NCBI RefSeq assembly: GCF_000418325.1
Contig: NC_021658.1
Location: 682,001 to 746,000, forward strand
Direction: 5' to 3'
DNA: 64,000 nt
From: Sorangium cellulosum So0157-2
Lineage (GTDB): Bacteria; Myxococcota_A; Polyangia; Polyangiales; Polyangiaceae
Of the stretch, positions 26,973-33,943 are shown in pieces (within the stretch, counting starts at the first letter, position 1; each line of letters starts with the position of its first letter). Position numbers and translations under genes: made by a program. Under the pieces are notes generated by a model that ran no database searches, had not been told where the DNA came from, and saw nothing but the letters and a program-made list of their open reading frames with translations.

Positions 26973-27100
26973 CCGTCGCCCGCGCCGCCGCGCGCCGCCG
27001 CGCGCCGCCGCGCTGGCCAGCCGCCCGGCGCCCCGGCGAGCCCTGCGTCACGACGTCGCGTTCCTTCGGCGCGCGGGCGCGCTATGTTCCCGCTCGCCGC

Positions 27101-27460
27101 ATGACACGGTCGCCGATCCTCGCCGCACTGCTCTTGCTCGTGGCCGCGTGCAAGGGGCCGGCTCCCGACGAGGGGGTCGCGCTCTCGCCCCAGGCCGCGA
27201 AGGGCAAGGCCCTCTTCTCCACGCTCTGCGCGTCCTGCCACGCCCCCGCGGCCAAGCTGGTCGGCCCGCCGCTCAGCGAGATGGCGGCCCTCTACGCGAC
27301 CGATCCCGCGGGCATCGTCCGCTGGGCCGTGACCCCGGGCCGCAAGCGCGCCGACGTCCCGCCGATGCCCAGCTTCCGCGGGGTCCGCGAGTCGGACCTC
27401 GCCGACGTGGCGCAGTACATCATCGAGGCCGGCACCGCGGCCGGAAAGCAGGCTCCATGA
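27101..27460 (+). CDS. Small mono-heme cytochrome c lipoprotein
   Basis: A 119-residue protein with a lipoprotein signal (MTRSPILAALLLLVAAC). One heme site, CASCH, lies at about residue 46, followed by LVGPPL and a probable Met axial ligand in VPPMPSF, then the C-terminal helix LADVAQYIIEAG. It has class I cytochrome c architecture and would carry electrons at the periplasmic face of the inner membrane. Its stop overlaps the start of the next gene (ATGA), so it is translationally coupled to a cytochrome b-like membrane protein. Confidence 0.88.
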   Translation: MTRSPILAALLLLVAACKGPAPDEGVALSPQAAKGKALFSTLCASCHAPAAKLVGPPLSEMAALYATDPAGIVRWAVTPGRKRADVPPMPSFRGVRESDLADVAQYIIEAGTAAGKQAP

Positions 27461-27921
27461 TCTATTCGTTCGTCCTCGTCGTGCACTCGTGGCTGCGCTG
27501 GGCCGTCCTGCTGCTCGGGCTCCTCTCGCTCGTGCGATCGGTCCAGGGCTGGACCCAGCGGAAGCCGTGGACCCCGGCGGATCGCAAGGCGAGCGCCGCG
27601 TTCGTCGGCGCGCTCGACGCCCAGCTCCTCCTCGGCCTCCTGCTCTACGTCGTGCTCAGCCCGCTGCGGCCCACCTCGCTGGCCGCGCTGAAGGCCGCGA
27701 TGCCCGTCGCCGCGCTGCGCTTCTTCGCCGTCGAGCACGTCTTCCTCATGATCGTGGCGGTGGCGGTCGCCCACGTCGCCTCGGCCCGGGCGAAGCGGGC
27801 CGAGGACCCCACGGTGCGGCACCGGCGCATCGCGCTCGGCGTCCTGTTCTCGCTGCTCCTCGTGCTCGCCGCCATCCCCTGGCCGTTCCTGCCCTACGGC
27901 CGCCCGCTGTTCCGCTTCTGA
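27457..27921 (+). CDS. Cytochrome b-like four-helix membrane protein
   Basis: A 154-residue protein with four predicted membrane helices. The opening LVVHSWLRWAVLLLGLLSL, the middle VEHVFLMIVAVAVAHV and the ending AAIPWPFLPYGRP match a family annotated as cytochrome B in Bacteroidota; conserved His residues in helices 1 and 3 could ligate heme. With the coupled cytochrome c it may form a small membrane electron-transfer unit; that is inference. A GC hairpin of five base pairs at about 27932-27946 follows the stop. Confidence 0.7.
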   Translation: MIYSFVLVVHSWLRWAVLLLGLLSLVRSVQGWTQRKPWTPADRKASAAFVGALDAQLLLGLLLYVVLSPLRPTSLAALKAAMPVAALRFFAVEHVFLMIVAVAVAHVASARAKRAEDPTVRHRRIALGVLFSLLLVLAAIPWPFLPYGRPLFRF

Positions 27922-28042
27922 GCGGCGGCCAGCCCCTTTCGGGGGCGGTCCAGGGTCCGCGCAGGCATTCCTCTCCCGTGCTTCTCGTGCTTCCCGTGCT
28001 CCGGGCCGGGGCGGGAGCGGCCGAAAGCGCCCGCGGCCGCCA

Positions 28043-29101
28043 TCACTCGCGGATCTTCGTGCCCCTGTTGTAGCCGCGCGGGTGGAGCGGCGACAGCTTC
28101 TCCAGCCAGATCTGCTCCAGCAAGGTGAGCTCGTCGGCCAACGAGAAGCTCGGATCGTCCTTGGTCTGCACGACCTCGAGCACCTCGAACGTGAAGGCCT
28201 CGGCGCCGTGCTCGTTCCAGTCGCGCTGGAGCTCCTGGTTCGTGTGAGCGCCGATCGACAGCATGAAACGGTGCTTGTTGAGCGGCCCGTGGAGGTTCGT
28301 GCTGCTGCCGAGCAAGACCTTGCCGTTCACCGTGTTCTTCACCTGGAAGATGCCCGCCTGCTTGGGGGTCTCGAGGTACTTCCGCTTCAGCTCCTTGCGC
28401 GTTTCCATCCTGCTCGCTCCCTGGATGGGCTTGCCGGTCGCGGGGGGCTCCTTCCCCGGCTCCGGGGCCTCGATCCGTGTCTCGGGCGCCTTCGCTTCCT
28501 GCTCGATCAGCCAGTAGCGCTGGCCGTCGCGCGCCATGTACCCCTCGTCCACGAGCAGGCGCCGGATGGTGCAGTGGTCGGGATACAGGGTCTGGATGAT
28601 CTCGTTCACCTCGCGCTCGCGGTAGCGCCGGCCCGCCTGGAACTCGCCGACGAACCGCTCGAGCACGATGCGCCGCTTGCGCCATTGCTTCGGCAGCTGG
28701 ACCAGCGCGCCGTCGCGGAAGTAGGCGCGCATCACCTTGCCCCGCGATCGCTCCACGCGGCGCTGCTCCGGGCCGCCCTCGGCGCGCGGCAGCGCGGCGA
28801 GCTCCCTCAGCCGCAGATCGAGCAGATCGGCGCGCAGGGCATAGACCAGGTAATACTGGGTCTTGCGCTTCGTCACGAGGCCCGCCTCGTCGAGCTTCCG
28901 CAGGTGGAACGAGACGGTGGACGGCGCGCGCCCCAGCCGCTCGGCCAGCTCCTCGGCGCAGTGAGGCCGCTCGATCAGGGCGCTCACCACCTGGAGCCGC
29001 GAGGCGTCGGCGAGCGCCTTGAGCACGCCGATGCGCTCCTCGACGCTCAGGGCGCCCGCAGCGCCCGGCGTGGGCCCCGCGGGATCTGGTTCGACGATCA
29101 T
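28043..29101 (-). CDS. ArsR-type regulator fused to DUF2087 and a GIY-YIG domain
   Basis: A 352-residue three-part protein. Residues 20-90 are an ArsR winged helix (VLKALADASRLQVVSALIER, RAPSTVSFHLRKLDEAGLV). Residues 135-200 are DUF2087 (WRKRRIVLERFVGEFQAGRR, YPDHCTIRRLLVDEGYMARD). From about 232 onward, GIFQVKNTVNGKVLLGSSTN and ELQRDWNEHGAEAFTFEVLE match a small GIY-YIG-like family found as a separate protein in Firmicutes. Canonical GIY and YIG are altered to GIF and LLG. The ArsR part lacks an obvious metal-binding Cys pair. No ribosome-binding site precedes the ATG; a promoter places the transcript start at or next to it. Confidence 0.82.
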   Translation of the reverse strand: MIVEPDPAGPTPGAAGALSVEERIGVLKALADASRLQVVSALIERPHCAEELAERLGRAPSTVSFHLRKLDEAGLVTKRKTQYYLVYALRADLLDLRLRELAALPRAEGGPEQRRVERSRGKVMRAYFRDGALVQLPKQWRKRRIVLERFVGEFQAGRRYREREVNEIIQTLYPDHCTIRRLLVDEGYMARDGQRYWLIEQEAKAPETRIEAPEPGKEPPATGKPIQGASRMETRKELKRKYLETPKQAGIFQVKNTVNGKVLLGSSTNLHGPLNKHRFMLSIGAHTNQELQRDWNEHGAEAFTFEVLEVVQTKDDPSFSLADELTLLEQIWLEKLSPLHPRGYNRGTKIRE

Positions 29102-29160
29102 CGAATCAGAATAGCGAGCGCCCGCGCCGGGTCAATCTGTTTCGATGGATGTCGAATCAG
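29100..29160 (-). promoter_or_regulatory. Promoter and operator boxes of the ArsR fusion gene
   Basis: On the minus strand, TTGACC (29130-29135) and TATTCT (29108-29113), 16 bp apart, form a promoter whose start falls near the ATG at 29101. Three related 10-bp boxes surround it: ATCGAATCAG (29100-29109) over the -10, its near-inverted partner CTGTTTCGAT (29137-29146) just upstream of the -35, and GTCGAATCAG (29151-29160). This suggests autoregulation of a leaderless mRNA. Confidence 0.55.
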
Positions 29161-29507
29161 TCTCGGTGGGCTCGACGGGCGTCGTCGCGCCACGTCGGCG
29201 GACGCGGCGGGCTCGCCGCCGGCGGGCGGACGCGGGCGGGCTCGCCGCCGGCGGGCGAGCCCCGCCGGCGCTGCGCGTCACGCCACGCTCACGCTGCGTC
29301 GTCCCGGCTCATCCTGAGCAGCCACAGCGGCGCGGGCGCCTGCGACAGGCTCGCCCGCGATCGCGTGCTCGGGCCGAGGCCGAGCGTCACGCCCTCGACG
29401 TTCGTGGTGCGGCGTTCGAAGAGCGGGAACGTGAAGTGCACGGCGGCGAGCGCAGCGGGCTGCGCAACCGGCCACCGCGGAGGCGTTCTTCCGAAGGCGG
29501 CGGAGCG
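29161..29507. other. Intergenic region with a 22-bp direct repeat
   Basis: GCGGGCTCGCCGCCGGCGGG plus CG occurs at 29207-29228 and 29236-29257, period 29. The second copy with the following bases can form a hairpin (GGGCTCGCC/GGCGAGCCC). The remainder shows no supported gene. Confidence 0.55.
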
Positions 29508-29947
29508 TCAGCGCCCCTCTGGGTTCGCGAGCCATGCCGCGAGGGTCTCGCCGTCCAGGGTCAAGACCACTTCATCCAGACGCTCTTCCCCGAGCCGCGC
29601 CAACCTCTCGGCCAGGGTGCTGCGCTCGTCGTCCGTCATCGCCCTGCCGAGCCGCTTCTCGAACAGCCGCGCCAGCGCCAGCCGCTTGCCCTCGTCCAGG
29701 CCGAGCCGCTTGCCCTCGTCCAGGCCGAGCTGCCGCTGCTCCGCCTGGTAGCTCTTGAACCACTCCTGGATCTCCATGATGACGTCATCCTCCACGTCTT
29801 CCGGGAGCTGCCCGGGGATCTCGTAGCCGAAGTGTACAAAACCGCTGGGTGGGCCGCGGCGACCTCGACCTCGGTGTCCGACTCCGCCATGCGCCGGAGC
29901 GCGTCGCGCAGCAGACTCTTGATGAGCTGGTCGGAGCGTTCGCGCAT
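29508..29947 (-). pseudogene. Internally deleted Rpn/PD-(D/E)XK-transposase-like gene remnant
   Basis: The N-terminus MRERSDQLIKSLLRDALRRM (ATG at 29947) and AESDTEVEVAAA, and the C-terminus EIQEWFKSYQAEQRQLGLDE with LDEGKRLG repeats, resemble the two ends of a protein family abundant in Sorangium-type genomes (Rpn/PDDEXK transposase-like, usually about 300 residues). Between them nearly the whole catalytic core is missing, and the two pieces lie in different frames joined around 29840. This is a decayed copy. Confidence 0.7.
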
Positions 29948-30050
29948 GGGACCAACATCCCCTCTCGATGCAGGCCATCGCGCGCACTGGTAGGGTGTGC
30001 GCGACGCGTGGCCAGCGCGGCTCATGCATGGGTCGACAGAGCGCTGCACG

Positions 30051-30113
30051 AGAAATCGTGGAGGTAGCGAGCGATTTCTGTCGGAGAAATCGGTGAAGGC
30101 AGCGACGGATTCT
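30051..30113. repeat. Two imperfect 30-nt copies, each with internal dyad symmetry
   Basis: AGAAATCG (30051-30058) faces CGATTTCT (30072-30079), an 8-bp inverted repeat. A second, slightly diverged copy runs 30084-30113 with AGAAATCG facing CGGATTCT. The period is 34 bp. The pair lies between two pseudogenes and could be an operator pair, a small palindromic mobile repeat or a leftover of one. Confidence 0.6.
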
Positions 30114-30189
30114 CGAACGAACGAGTGGTGATGCCCGTAAACGTGGATGTTGGCGGTGCAACGCCGCCGGCGGCTGCTGTTGCGTGGGC

Positions 30190-30375
30190 CCCTGCCCGCG
30201 ACGAGCTGCGCGCCCGACGTCGCGTCGACGAGCCGCGTCTGGCGCGCGACGTAGGCCTGCATGAGCGCCGTCTTCCCGGCGTGCTCCGGGCCGACGAGCA
30301 GGACGCCGAGGCGCTCGTCGCCGTCGAGCAGCGCGGCGAGGCGCGCGAGCTCCGCGTCGCGGCAGGCGAGCGGCG
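30190..30375 (-). pseudogene. Fragment of an AAA-family ATPase
   Basis: About 60 codons on the minus strand read PLACRDAELARLAALLDGDE then VLLVGPEHAGKTALMQAY, a Walker A motif (GPEHAGKT), then VDATSGAQLVAG. This last part matches AAA-type ATPases in which a Ser/Thr-Gly-Ala-Gln-Leu segment follows. The frame then turns into Arg-rich nonsense. Walker B, sensor and arginine-finger regions are absent, and no start is evident. It looks like a truncated remnant next to the other pseudogene. Confidence 0.55.
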
Positions 30376-30511
30376 GCGGCGCCGGGCTCCGGCGCCCGCT
30401 CCGTCCTCGGGAGCGGGCGCGGATCGCCCCTCGTCGCCGGCGCCCGTGCTCAGCCGAGGGGGCGGAGCCGACCCGATCGGCCCGGTCGGCGCGATCGGAT
30501 CGGCGCGCCGC

Positions 30512-31618
30512 TCACGACGGGTCGGCCTTGGGCGTCGCGGGCGTGCTCGCGGGCAGCTCGGGCTTCTTGATGTACTCGGTCGGGAGCTCGCCGGTGAGCG
30601 CCTTGAGGAACGAGACGATCGCCTTCACCTCCTCGGGCTTGGCCTCCACGCCGAGCTGGTGCCACGCCATCTTGGTCACGGTCTCGTCGAGCGTCGCGAT
30701 CGAGCCGTCGTGGAAGTAGGGGAAGGTCTTCTCGATGTTCCTGAGGCTCGGGACGCGGAAGAAGAACTTGTCCTTCTCGTCCTTCGTGTGGTCGAAGCGC
30801 CCGTTGTCCTTGAGGCCGGCGTACTCCTTCACGAGGCCGAGCTTCTGGAACGTCGAGCCGCCGACGGCGACGCCCGTGTGGCAGGTCGGGCAGCCGAGCG
30901 AGATGAACTTGTGGAACCCGGCCTTCTCCTCGGCGGTGAGGGCCTTGTCGTCGCCGTCGAGGTACTTGTCGAAGCGCGACGGCGTGACCAGGCCGCGCTC
31001 GAACGCGCCGATCGCCTTGGCCATGTTGTCGTAGGTGATCGGCTCCTTGTCGTCGGGGAAGGCCGACTTGAAGAGCTTCACGTACTCGGGGATCGACTTG
31101 AGCGTCGTGATGACCCGCTTCTCGTCGGGCATGGCCATCTCGACGGGGTTCAGGATAGGCCCCTTGGCCTGGTCCTCGAGGGTGGCCGCGCGGCCGTCCC
31201 AGAACTGGGCGACGTGGTGGCCCGCGTTGTAGGCCGAAGGCGAGTTGCGGCCGCCGAGCTGGCCCTTGTGCCCGGAGGAGAAGTTCTTGTTGTCCACGCC
31301 GTATTTGGACAGGTCGTGACACGAGTTGCAGGAGATATCGTGGTTCTTCGAGAGGCGCGTCTCGTACCAGAGCATCCTGCCCAGGGTCACCTTCTCATCG
31401 GTGATCGGGTTCTTGTCGTACTCGAATTTGGCGGGCAGGACCTTGAAGGACTTGACGTCGTCCGGATTGAAGACGAGAGGCTTCACGTCGCCCGTCGTCG
31501 CGGGCTTTGCCGTGGTCGAGGCCGGGGGGGCCTGATACTCGTACTCCGCGGATCGTTCGCAGGCGCCGAGGCCGGCGGCGACGAGGAGCACACAGACGAG
31601 AGATGAGGGCGAACGCAT
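30512..31618 (-). CDS. Di-heme cytochrome c peroxidase lipoprotein
   Basis: A 368-residue periplasmic peroxidase of the CcpA/MauG family. The signal peptide MRSPSSLVCVLLVAAGLGAC carries a lipobox. The first heme site is CNSCH with the following NSPSAYNAGHHVAQFWDGRA typical of the family; the second heme site is CPTCH. The late FRVPSLRNIEKTFPYFHDGS contains conserved residues near the active site. It reduces hydrogen peroxide with electrons from a small cytochrome. The ATG at 31618 is preceded by AGGAG at about 6 nt; an upstream extension to 31717 is unlikely. Confidence 0.92.
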   Translation of the reverse strand: MRSPSSLVCVLLVAAGLGACERSAEYEYQAPPASTTAKPATTGDVKPLVFNPDDVKSFKVLPAKFEYDKNPITDEKVTLGRMLWYETRLSKNHDISCNSCHDLSKYGVDNKNFSSGHKGQLGGRNSPSAYNAGHHVAQFWDGRAATLEDQAKGPILNPVEMAMPDEKRVITTLKSIPEYVKLFKSAFPDDKEPITYDNMAKAIGAFERGLVTPSRFDKYLDGDDKALTAEEKAGFHKFISLGCPTCHTGVAVGGSTFQKLGLVKEYAGLKDNGRFDHTKDEKDKFFFRVPSLRNIEKTFPYFHDGSIATLDETVTKMAWHQLGVEAKPEEVKAIVSFLKALTGELPTEYIKKPELPASTPATPKADPS

Positions 31619-31648
31619 GATGTCTCCTGGCTCGTGAGGACGAAGTCC

Positions 31649-31677
31649 ACGGTAGATAGAGCCGCCTGCCACGTCAA
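31649..31677 (-). promoter_or_regulatory. Putative promoter of the cytochrome c peroxidase gene
   Basis: TTGACG (31672-31677, minus strand) and TACCGT (31649-31654) are separated by 17 bp and lie about 35 nt upstream of the start codon. The -10 box is a weak match. Confidence 0.4.
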
Positions 31678-32005
31678 CGCGCGCCTCAGCCGCGCCGCCG
31701 CCGCGACCGTCGGCCAAGGCGCGCTGCGCGGTCGCGCGGGGCGCCCGGCGACGCGGTGCGTGTTACGGCCAGGTTGCGACTCCTGGTCTCGAGGGTAGCG
31801 CAATGGGCGCTGAGGTGCTGCCTTCGCGTCCATCTCCCCCGAGGTGCGCATTTTCGTTTCATTCAATTTATCCAGGCGACCGCGGGGCGCGCTCGCCGGC
31901 GCGGCGCAGCGGGCGCGGGCCGCGGCGGGCGATCCGGGGGGTGGCGAGGGCGCCCGGCCTCGGGGCCCTTGCGCGGCCCGGGCGCGCTGGGCAACCCTTG
32001 CGGTC
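31678..32005. other. Divergent region between the peroxidase and SDR genes
   Basis: The AT-richest patch is at about 31850-31872 (CATTTTCGTTTCATTCAATT lies within it) and may contain the SDR promoter. The rest is GC-rich. An open frame from 31844 reaches the SDR gene, but its first ~54 codons look noncoding. Confidence 0.4.
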
Positions 32006-32845
32006 GTGCAATCGCCGATCGACAGCGGGGTCGTGCTCATCACCGGCGCGTCGTCGGGCATCGGCCGCGCGCTGGCGCGCGAGGTCGCCGGCCGCGCCCG
32101 GGCGCTCGTGCTGGTGGCGCGCCGCACGGATCGCCTGGAGGCGCTGCGCGCCGAGCTCGCCGCGGCGCGTCCGGGGCTCACCGTGCTCGTCTTCGGCTGC
32201 GACGTCACCGATCGGGCGGCCGTCGACGCGATGCTCCTCGCCGTCGCGGCCGAGGTCGGGGGGGTCGACGTCCTCGTCAACAACGCCGGCTTCGGCGATC
32301 TCAGCCTGTTCGACCTCTCGGCGTGGTCGCGCACCGAGCAGATGATCGCGCTGAACGTGACGAGCCTCGCGTACCTCACGCACCGGCTCGTCGGCCCGAT
32401 GGTGTCGCGCGGGCGCGGCGTGATCGCGAACGTGAGCTCCGGCTTCGGGCTCACGTTCGGGCCGGGGATGGCCGCGTACATCGGCACGAAGCACTTCGTC
32501 ACGAGCTTTACCGAGGGCCTCCGCATCGACCTGGCCGGCACCGGCGTGCGGGTGACGCAGGTCTGCCCCGGGCCGGTGCAGACCGAGTTCGCGGAGATGG
32601 CCGGCAACTTCACGGGCCTCGAGCCCCCGCTGCTCCTGTCGATCTCTCCGGAGCGCTGCGCGCGCTCCCTCGTCCGCGCGGTGGACCGGGGTCGCGCGCT
32701 CGTCGTGCCCGGGGTGGTGGCGTGGTTCGTCGTCTACCTCGGCGTCCTCTGCCCCCGCTGGCTGCTCCGGCTCGTTTACCGGCCGATCGCGCGCATGCTG
32801 CGCAAGAAGCAGCTCGCCGTGCGCGGCGCTCCGGCGCCTCCCTGA
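32006..32845 (+). CDS. Short-chain dehydrogenase/reductase
   Basis: A 279-residue classical SDR. The cofactor-binding VLITGASSGIGRALA, the structural NNAGFG, the catalytic Ser in NVSSGFG and the YIGTK (YxxxK) motif are all present, followed by CPGPVQTEF. A C-terminal hydrophobic segment (VVAWFVVYLGVLCPRWLLRL) may attach it to the membrane, as in DltE/YqjQ-like SDRs. The GTG at 32006 begins three to four residues before the first beta strand. The substrate is unknown. Confidence 0.88.
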   Translation: MQSPIDSGVVLITGASSGIGRALAREVAGRARALVLVARRTDRLEALRAELAAARPGLTVLVFGCDVTDRAAVDAMLLAVAAEVGGVDVLVNNAGFGDLSLFDLSAWSRTEQMIALNVTSLAYLTHRLVGPMVSRGRGVIANVSSGFGLTFGPGMAAYIGTKHFVTSFTEGLRIDLAGTGVRVTQVCPGPVQTEFAEMAGNFTGLEPPLLLSISPERCARSLVRAVDRGRALVVPGVVAWFVVYLGVLCPRWLLRLVYRPIARMLRKKQLAVRGAPAPP

Positions 32846-33018
32846 GGCGGATCGCCGCCGCGTCCGCGCGCGGAATCGGCGCGCGGAAGACGCGGAGCGG
32901 AGCGCCGCTGGGCTGGCCGTCGCGCCGCGCGGCCGCGGCGCGCCAGGTTCATCTCCGGGGCGATAGCCCTTGTGGTAGCGTCGTGCGCGGCTCGCCAAGC
33001 CCCTGAGGAGAACCACGG

Positions 33019-33183
33019 ATGAAGAAATATCGGTGCCTGGTCTGCGATTTCATCTACGACCCGGCGGTCGGCGACCCCGACAGCGGCATTGCGCCGGGGA
33101 CTTTGTTCGAGCACCTGCCCGACAGCTGGGCTTGCCCGGAGTGCGGCGCGACCAAGGCGGACTTCGAGCCGATCGAAGACTGA
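33019..33183 (+). CDS. Rubredoxin
   Basis: A 54-residue iron protein, complete from [20 protein letters not shown] to DFEPIED. The four iron-ligating Cys are in CLVC and CPEC, and the conserved aromatic core (Tyr, Phe, Trp) and the [18 protein letters not shown] segment match rubredoxins. It transfers single electrons, for example to peroxide- or superoxide-reducing enzymes or alkane hydroxylases. GAGGAG lies 8 nt upstream of the ATG. It stands alone, followed by a hairpin, so it is probably monocistronic. Confidence 0.97.
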   Translation: MKKYRCLVCDFIYDPAVGDPDSGIAPGTLFEHLPDSWACPECGATKADFEPIED

Positions 33184-33188
33184 GCGCG

Positions 33189-33217
33189 CTGCCCCGCCCG
33201 GTGCCGCGGCGGGGCAG
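33189..33217 (+). terminator. Stem-loop after rubredoxin
   Basis: CTGCCCCGCC (33189-33198) and GGCGGGGCAG (33208-33217) pair perfectly over 10 bp with a 9-nt loop, six nt after the stop codon. There is no T-run, so termination strength is uncertain. Confidence 0.6.
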
Positions 33218-33634
33218 GTGCCACGGTGGCGCGGGCGGGCACATCGATGGTCCACCCGCCGTGCCCCCTGTGCTTCGTGACACCGTCCGCGCGTCCGCGC
33301 GATCGACCTCGGGTCGGGCGAGCTCGGCGCCTCGGATGGGCCAGCCGCAGCGCTCTCGCGGTGCGCTCGGCTCGGCACGACGCGGCGAGCGCGGCAAGCA
33401 GCGCGCGGGAAGCGCTCCGCGGTGACCGGAGTACGCGCCACGACGAGCGAGATGCGTCCTGCGGCGGCCGAGAGGCACGGCGCCCTGGCCGAGAGGCACG
33501 GCGCCCTGCGTGAGGACGGCGCAGCGCGGTGCAGCGGAGCCGACCGCGGCGCAAGCTCGGTGCGCGCCTGCGAGCGACGATACCGAGGGTGGAAAGAAGA
33601 ACTGCTAAGAAAGAGAATTGAGCGACTTCGAGGG
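33218..33634. repeat. Gene-poor spacer with a 21-bp tandem duplication
   Basis: No gene is supported here. GGCCGAGAGGCACGGCGCCC followed by T is repeated exactly at 33466-33486 and 33487-33507. The rest up to tRNA-Ala becomes gradually less GC-rich. Confidence 0.6.
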
Positions 33635-33707
<73 letters not shown>

Positions 33708-33725
33708 TCGCTTTCGAGAGCGCGG

Positions 33726-33753
33726 ACTCTACCCGCCTGGGCGCTGCTGTCAA
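33726..33753 (-). promoter_or_regulatory. Promoter of tRNA-Ala
   Basis: On the minus strand TTGACA (33748-33753), 16 bp, then TAGAGT (33726-33731). The predicted start is about 12 nt before the tRNA. Confidence 0.6.
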
Positions 33754-33943
33754 GCGGAGAAAGCAGTTTCTGTCCGGGGTCGCCGCGCCGTGCCTGAGCG
33801 GCGCCCACGTGCGCCTTCGCCGGAGCCTCTTCCTCCTCGTCGCCCGGGCTCGTTTCTGGTTCGGAGGAGGGTAGGCCCGCGGCGGGGGAGCTCGGCACCG
33901 CCTCTCGCGCGACCCTCGCGGGGGTCTGCGCCGCGAGCGATGC

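Noticed and set aside
24035..27100. The long upstream part of the frame that ends in the cytochrome c gene
   Set aside because: Off-frame reading of the glycosyltransferase and PBP1A genes. The real start of the cytochrome is the ATG at 27101.
31483..32613. A minus-strand frame opposite the SDR gene
   Set aside because: Typical Ser/Arg/Pro-rich antisense of a high-GC gene; the SDR strand has all catalytic motifs.
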